DNA of 6,825 bases from positions 1-6,825 of the forward strand of contig JANYCO010000174.1 of NCBI GenBank assembly GCA_025360235.1. Direction: 5' to 3'. This document shows positions 4,759 to 6,825 of the stretch, piece by piece (positions within the stretch are counted from its first letter, which is position 1; the number at the start of each line of letters is the position of its first letter). The position numbers and the translations under genes are program-made. Origin of the DNA: Cytophagales bacterium (lineage in GTDB: Bacteria > Bacteroidota > Bacteroidia > Cytophagales > Cytophagaceae). The notes beneath the pieces were generated by a model that saw only the letters and a list, made by a program, of their open reading frames with translations, was not told the DNA's origin and searched no databases.

Positions 4759-5095
4759 AAACTTCTTTGTCAAAATATTCCACCACATGCATCTGCAGAA
4801 ATTTCTCTTGTTCCTCGAGAGAGAGCTTAGGCACTGGCTTTATATTCTTCCAATGTGGCCAGCCATCTGCATCCTGGCCTTCGAGCTCGTAGTAACCTGA
4901 AAAACTTAAAATTTTACACACCGCAATATGCATCAGATCTTGTTTCTGCTCTTTGGTAAAAGTCATTTTCCCTTTGCCCAACTCCTGAATTCCGATCATA
5001 AAAAGAATAATATCCATGTTCGGTTTCTTCCCGGTCAACTGGATAAAATGATATACTACCTTTTGCCACTTTTTCTCAAAATCTTCCTCTTCCAT
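4751..5095 (-). CDS. Small conserved-looking protein of unknown function (114 aa)
   Basis: I cannot name a family. It is a cytoplasmic-looking protein without a signal peptide. An acidic start (MEEEDFEKKWQKVVYHFIQL) precedes a hydrophobic helix (MDIILFMIGIQELGKG, about residues 27-42), a helical FTKEQKQDLMHIAVCKIL segment, and a Gly/Trp-rich stretch YELEGQDADGWPHW near residues 69-82. That pattern looks like a folded, conserved Bacteroidetes protein. It follows the coiled-coil gene by 33 nt on the same strand, so the two probably form an operon. Its stop codon TAG and adjacent Val codon come from the inverted repeat of the MITE-like element. The original C-terminus may therefore have been altered by insertion. 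Confidence 0.75.
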   Translation of the reverse strand: MEEEDFEKKWQKVVYHFIQLTGKKPNMDIILFMIGIQELGKGKMTFTKEQKQDLMHIAVCKILSFSGYYELEGQDADGWPHWKNIKPVPKLSLEEQEKFLQMHVVEYFDKEVFV

Positions 5096-5128
5096 TTCTT
5101 AACTCAAAATTCAAAACTTAACATTCCC

Positions 5129-5587
5129 CTAACATCCTTTCATTTCAAATTCAATTTCCTTTTTCCTGTCTTCAGACTCTTTCAGATATTCGTGTCCGCT
5201 TATTATTTTCGGCTGTATCTGATAAAGACTCTTTTTTGCATCCTTCATCTTTTTGGCTTTCTCTGCCTGATCTGCCAGTTTAATTCCTTCCTCTCCTTTT
5301 TTTAAGGCTTTCTGTGCCATATCCAGTGCGAGTTTTGCCTCTTCCAAAGCACCTTTACATTCCTTCGTTTTTTCTACATACCCTTTGTAGATGTTAACCT
5401 GTTCCTGTGCTTTGGTTTGCAAAGTCACACAATTTTCACGTAGCCTTCTGGCTTCTCCTTTCAGGTAATCCGTATTGGCTGTATCTTTTCCAATCATTTG
5501 AGATTTTATTTCTACGTTCTGGGCCTTCACACTATACATGTATGAAAACAAGAAAATTGCAAGAAGAAAAATTCCTTTTTTAATCAT
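5129..5587 (-). CDS. Secreted coiled-coil protein (152 aa)
   Basis: A Sec signal peptide is clear: MIKKGIFLLAIFLFSYMYSV then KAQ, with probable cleavage after Ala (V-K-A) before Gln. I chose the ATG at 5587 rather than 5596 because it starts the signal directly with MIKK; the longer form only adds MTL. The mature part is almost wholly alpha-helical and charged from about residue 40 onward. Heptad-like stretches such as EEAKLALDMAQKALKKGEEG and a lysine-rich run AEKAKKMKDAKKSL predict a coiled coil. Three Cys residues are present (two in the helical part, one at the C-terminal end, KGC). It is the first gene of a minus-strand pair with the 114-residue protein, and it is divergent from nbaC across about 110 nt. 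A periplasmic or secreted structural role is inferred. No catalytic motif is visible. Confidence 0.8.
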   Translation of the reverse strand: MIKKGIFLLAIFLFSYMYSVKAQNVEIKSQMIGKDTANTDYLKGEARRLRENCVTLQTKAQEQVNIYKGYVEKTKECKGALEEAKLALDMAQKALKKGEEGIKLADQAEKAKKMKDAKKSLYQIQPKIISGHEYLKESEDRKKEIEFEMKGC

Positions 5588-5619
5588 AAGAGTCATCGTT
5601 TAGTTGAAACAATCTAGCG

Positions 5620-5627
5620 TATATTTG
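5620..5627 (+). promoter_or_regulatory. -7 box for nbaC
   Basis: TATATTTG on the plus strand is an exact TAnnTTTG match within the divergent gap, about 70 nt before the nbaC ATG. No clean TTTG lies 17-23 nt upstream (only TTTA at 5599-5602), so strength is uncertain. I found no comparable box for the minus-strand gene. Confidence 0.4.
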
Positions 5628-5697
5628 TTTCTGTCGGTTTGGAAGTTTATCTTTCCTCCTCTGATACGCAAGGTTAAAATTAGTAAATATATAGTAT

Positions 5698-6225
5698 ATG
5701 TCAGTACTCCGCCCCTTCAATATTAAAAAATGGATAGAAGAAAATCGGCATCTGCTAAAGCCACCCGTAGGAAACCAGCAAGTATACGAGAGCAACCAAG
5801 ACTTTATCGTCATGGTAGTAGGAGGACCCAACTCCAGAAAAGACTTTCATTACAACGAAGGCGAAGAATTCTTCTATCAATTAGAAGGAGACATCAACGT
5901 CCGCATAATCGAAGACAACAAACCGGTGGACATCTCCATAAAAGAAGGAGAAATTTTCTTACTCCCTCCTAAGACCCCTCATTTGCCGCAACGTAAAGCC
6001 AACACTGTAGGCATAGTAATAGAACGGTACCGCAAAGTAGGAGAAATGGATGGTTGTTTGTGGTTTTGTGAAAACTGCAACCAAAAGCTTTACGAAGAAT
6101 ATTTCGAATTGACCGATATCGTAAAACAGCTTCCGGAAGTCATGGGGAAATTTTATGCCTCTGTAGAAAAACGCACTTGCAAGACCTGCGGCACTGTAAT
6201 GGAGCCTCCCGTAAAACCTGTATGA
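5698..6225 (+). CDS. nbaC: 3-hydroxyanthranilate 3,4-dioxygenase (175 aa)
   Basis: This cytoplasmic Fe(II) cupin dioxygenase opens the ring of 3-hydroxyanthranilate to 2-amino-3-carboxymuconate semialdehyde, which cyclises to quinolinate. It is the last enzymatic step of the kynurenine route from tryptophan to NAD. The family N-terminal signature LLKPPVGNQQVY is at residues 19-30. Iron ligands are His51, Glu57 (HYNEGEEFFYQ) and His95 (PPKTPHLPQR); the substrate-binding arginines Arg47 and Arg99 and Glu109 are present. These match the numbering known for the Cupriavidus enzyme to within one residue. The C-terminal structural metal site of bacterial forms is complete: Cys124/Cys127 (CENC) and Cys161/Cys164 (CKTC). 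Length is typical. No other kynurenine gene is in the window, so its partners lie elsewhere. The stop codon overlaps a small AT palindrome. Confidence 0.96.
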   Translation: MSVLRPFNIKKWIEENRHLLKPPVGNQQVYESNQDFIVMVVGGPNSRKDFHYNEGEEFFYQLEGDINVRIIEDNKPVDISIKEGEIFLLPPKTPHLPQRKANTVGIVIERYRKVGEMDGCLWFCENCNQKLYEEYFELTDIVKQLPEVMGKFYASVEKRTCKTCGTVMEPPVKPV

Positions 6226-6249
6226 TTATAATCAATTTTTATATAATCA
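6223..6249 (+). terminator. Weak AT-rich hairpin at nbaC stop
   Basis: TGATTATA (6223-6230, including the stop codon) can pair with TATAATCA (6242-6249), and TGATTATAATCA (6223-6234) is itself a palindrome followed by ATTTTT. Either fold is AT-only at its core and weak, so terminator function is uncertain. Confidence 0.25.
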
Positions 6250-6299
6250 GTTGATTCTCTATTTTTTATACCTTTCAATATAGGAAAATAACCATAAAA

Positions 6300-6334
6300 T
6301 TTGTATTTAAACTGGATTATAAACCGTATATTTG
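6300..6334 (+). promoter_or_regulatory. Promoter of the desaturase gene
   Basis: TTTG (6300-6303), a 23-nt spacer and TATATTTG (6327-6334) fit the Bacteroidetes consensus at the long end of the spacer range. Only 5 nt separate the -7 box from the ATG at 6340, so the mRNA may be leaderless or have a leader of a few bases. Confidence 0.6.
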
Positions 6335-6339
6335 TGTCT

Positions 6340-6825
6340 ATGAGTCTTGTTCTAGAATCACCCGCAAAAGCTCCCCGTATAGAAAAGATATCTTTTGCCA
6401 ATCAGAAGGTTGCTGTTTTCACAGAGTTAAAAAAGCGTGTTAAAGATTATTTCGCCACATCTGGATTGGAAAGCAGTGGAAATTTTAGCCTTTATGCAAA
6501 AGCTATTTTTTTTATTAGCACCTATATCGGAGGTTATGTTGCCCTGGTAACATTAACCCTTCCTGGATGGGCTGCTTTGATTATATGTGCCTATTTAGGC
6601 CTTGCTGCCGCTGCTATAGGGTTCAACCTTATGCACGACGGTTCGCATGGAAGCTTTTCCAACAAACAATGGCTGAATACCCTTTGTGCCTACAGTATTA
6701 ATTTCCTGGGCGGCGACGCTCTTTTATGGAAAAACAAACACAACATCATTCACCATACCTTTACAAACATTGAAGGTCATGATCAGGACATCGCAATGAT
6801 GCCTGTTTTGAGAAGTAATGTTTTA
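6340..6825 (+). CDS. Membrane fatty-acid desaturase, 5' part (162 codons in window)
   Basis: This is an integral-membrane di-iron desaturase of the fatty-acid desaturase superfamily, inserting a double bond into an acyl chain at the cytoplasmic membrane face. The frame is open from ATG 6340 to the window edge; family members are usually about 350-370 residues, so more than half is missing. The first histidine box H99-DGS-H103 (LMHDGSHGSF) and the second H134-NI-IHH (KHNIIHHTF, His138/139) are intact; the third lies beyond the window. Hydrophobic segments cover about residues 53-74 and 76-98. The LxHDGxHGSF form of box 1 and the HNxxHHTFTN box 2 resemble acyl-CoA/linoleoyl-CoA (front-end type) desaturases. 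No cytochrome b5 domain precedes the boxes in the visible N-terminus. No other in-frame ATG occurs until codon 98, so the start is secure. Confidence 0.93.
   Translation, partial: MSLVLESPAKAPRIEKISFANQKVAVFTELKKRVKDYFATSGLESSGNFSLYAKAIFFISTYIGGYVALVTLTLPGWAALIICAYLGLAAAAIGFNLMHDGSHGSFSNKQWLNTLCAYSINFLGGDALLWKNKHNIIHHTFTNIEGHDQDIAMMPVLRSNVL

Noticed and set aside
4656..4900. Plus-strand ORFs of 64 and 78 codons after the lipoprotein gene
   Set aside because: They run through the MITE-like element and antisense to the convincing minus-strand gene at 4751-5095; their composition (His/Cys/Ser-rich) is typical of a shadow frame.
4928..5305. 125-codon plus-strand ORF rich in Phe and Leu
   Set aside because: It is antisense to two well-supported minus-strand genes; the Phe/Leu richness simply mirrors their Lys/Glu codons.
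5730..5972. 80-codon arginine-rich ORF inside nbaC
   Set aside because: It is a shadow in another frame of the strongly supported dioxygenase gene.

Overview
The window looks like a chromosomal segment of a Bacteroidetes bacterium (Cytophagales/Sphingobacteriales-like). The reasons are AT-rich DNA, almost no Shine-Dalgarno sequences, several copies of the Bacteroidetes -7 promoter box TAnnTTTG (TATATTTG at 3724, 5620 and 6327), a short-lipobox lipoprotein, WG-repeat proteins and a kynurenine-pathway dioxygenase. This placement is inferred from style; no rRNA or other marker gene is present.

Left part (1-3718). The window opens in the last 59 codons of a WG-repeat protein. A full 450-residue paralogue lies at 2366-3718, directly behind a 111-residue gene of unknown function (2029-2364, 1-nt gap). 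Between the two WG genes sits about 1.5 kb of different character: a run of hairpins (349-468), a very AT-rich exported or membrane-anchored orphan protein (691-1182), a short frameshifted ORF pair (1194-1372) and an orphan three-helix membrane protein (1386-1922). The same terminator-hairpin plus promoter-like module occurs on both sides of this island (437-531 and 1940-2010). This suggests a duplicated WG locus into which, or between whose copies, an AT-rich cassette has come to lie.

Middle part (3719-5697). An SMP-30/gluconolactonase-type lipoprotein (3750-4628, +) converges on a two-gene minus-strand pair: a secreted coiled-coil protein (5129-5587) and a conserved-looking small protein (4751-5095). 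The gap between the convergent genes is filled almost exactly by a 125-bp MITE-like element with 23-bp terminal inverted repeats. One end of that element supplies the stop codon of the minus-strand gene.

Right part (5698-6825). 3-hydroxyanthranilate 3,4-dioxygenase (nbaC) carries all iron ligands and the second CxxC/CxxC metal site. It is followed by the 5' 162 codons of a membrane fatty-acid desaturase with two of its three histidine boxes. These genes look like independent housekeeping or lipid/NAD metabolism units. I see no evidence that they work with the WG locus.

The best candidate for something undescribed is the WG locus: the paired small-protein/WG gene, its truncated paralogue, the duplicated hairpin-promoter module and the orphan AT-rich genes lying between the module copies. 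Its function cannot be read from sequence alone.
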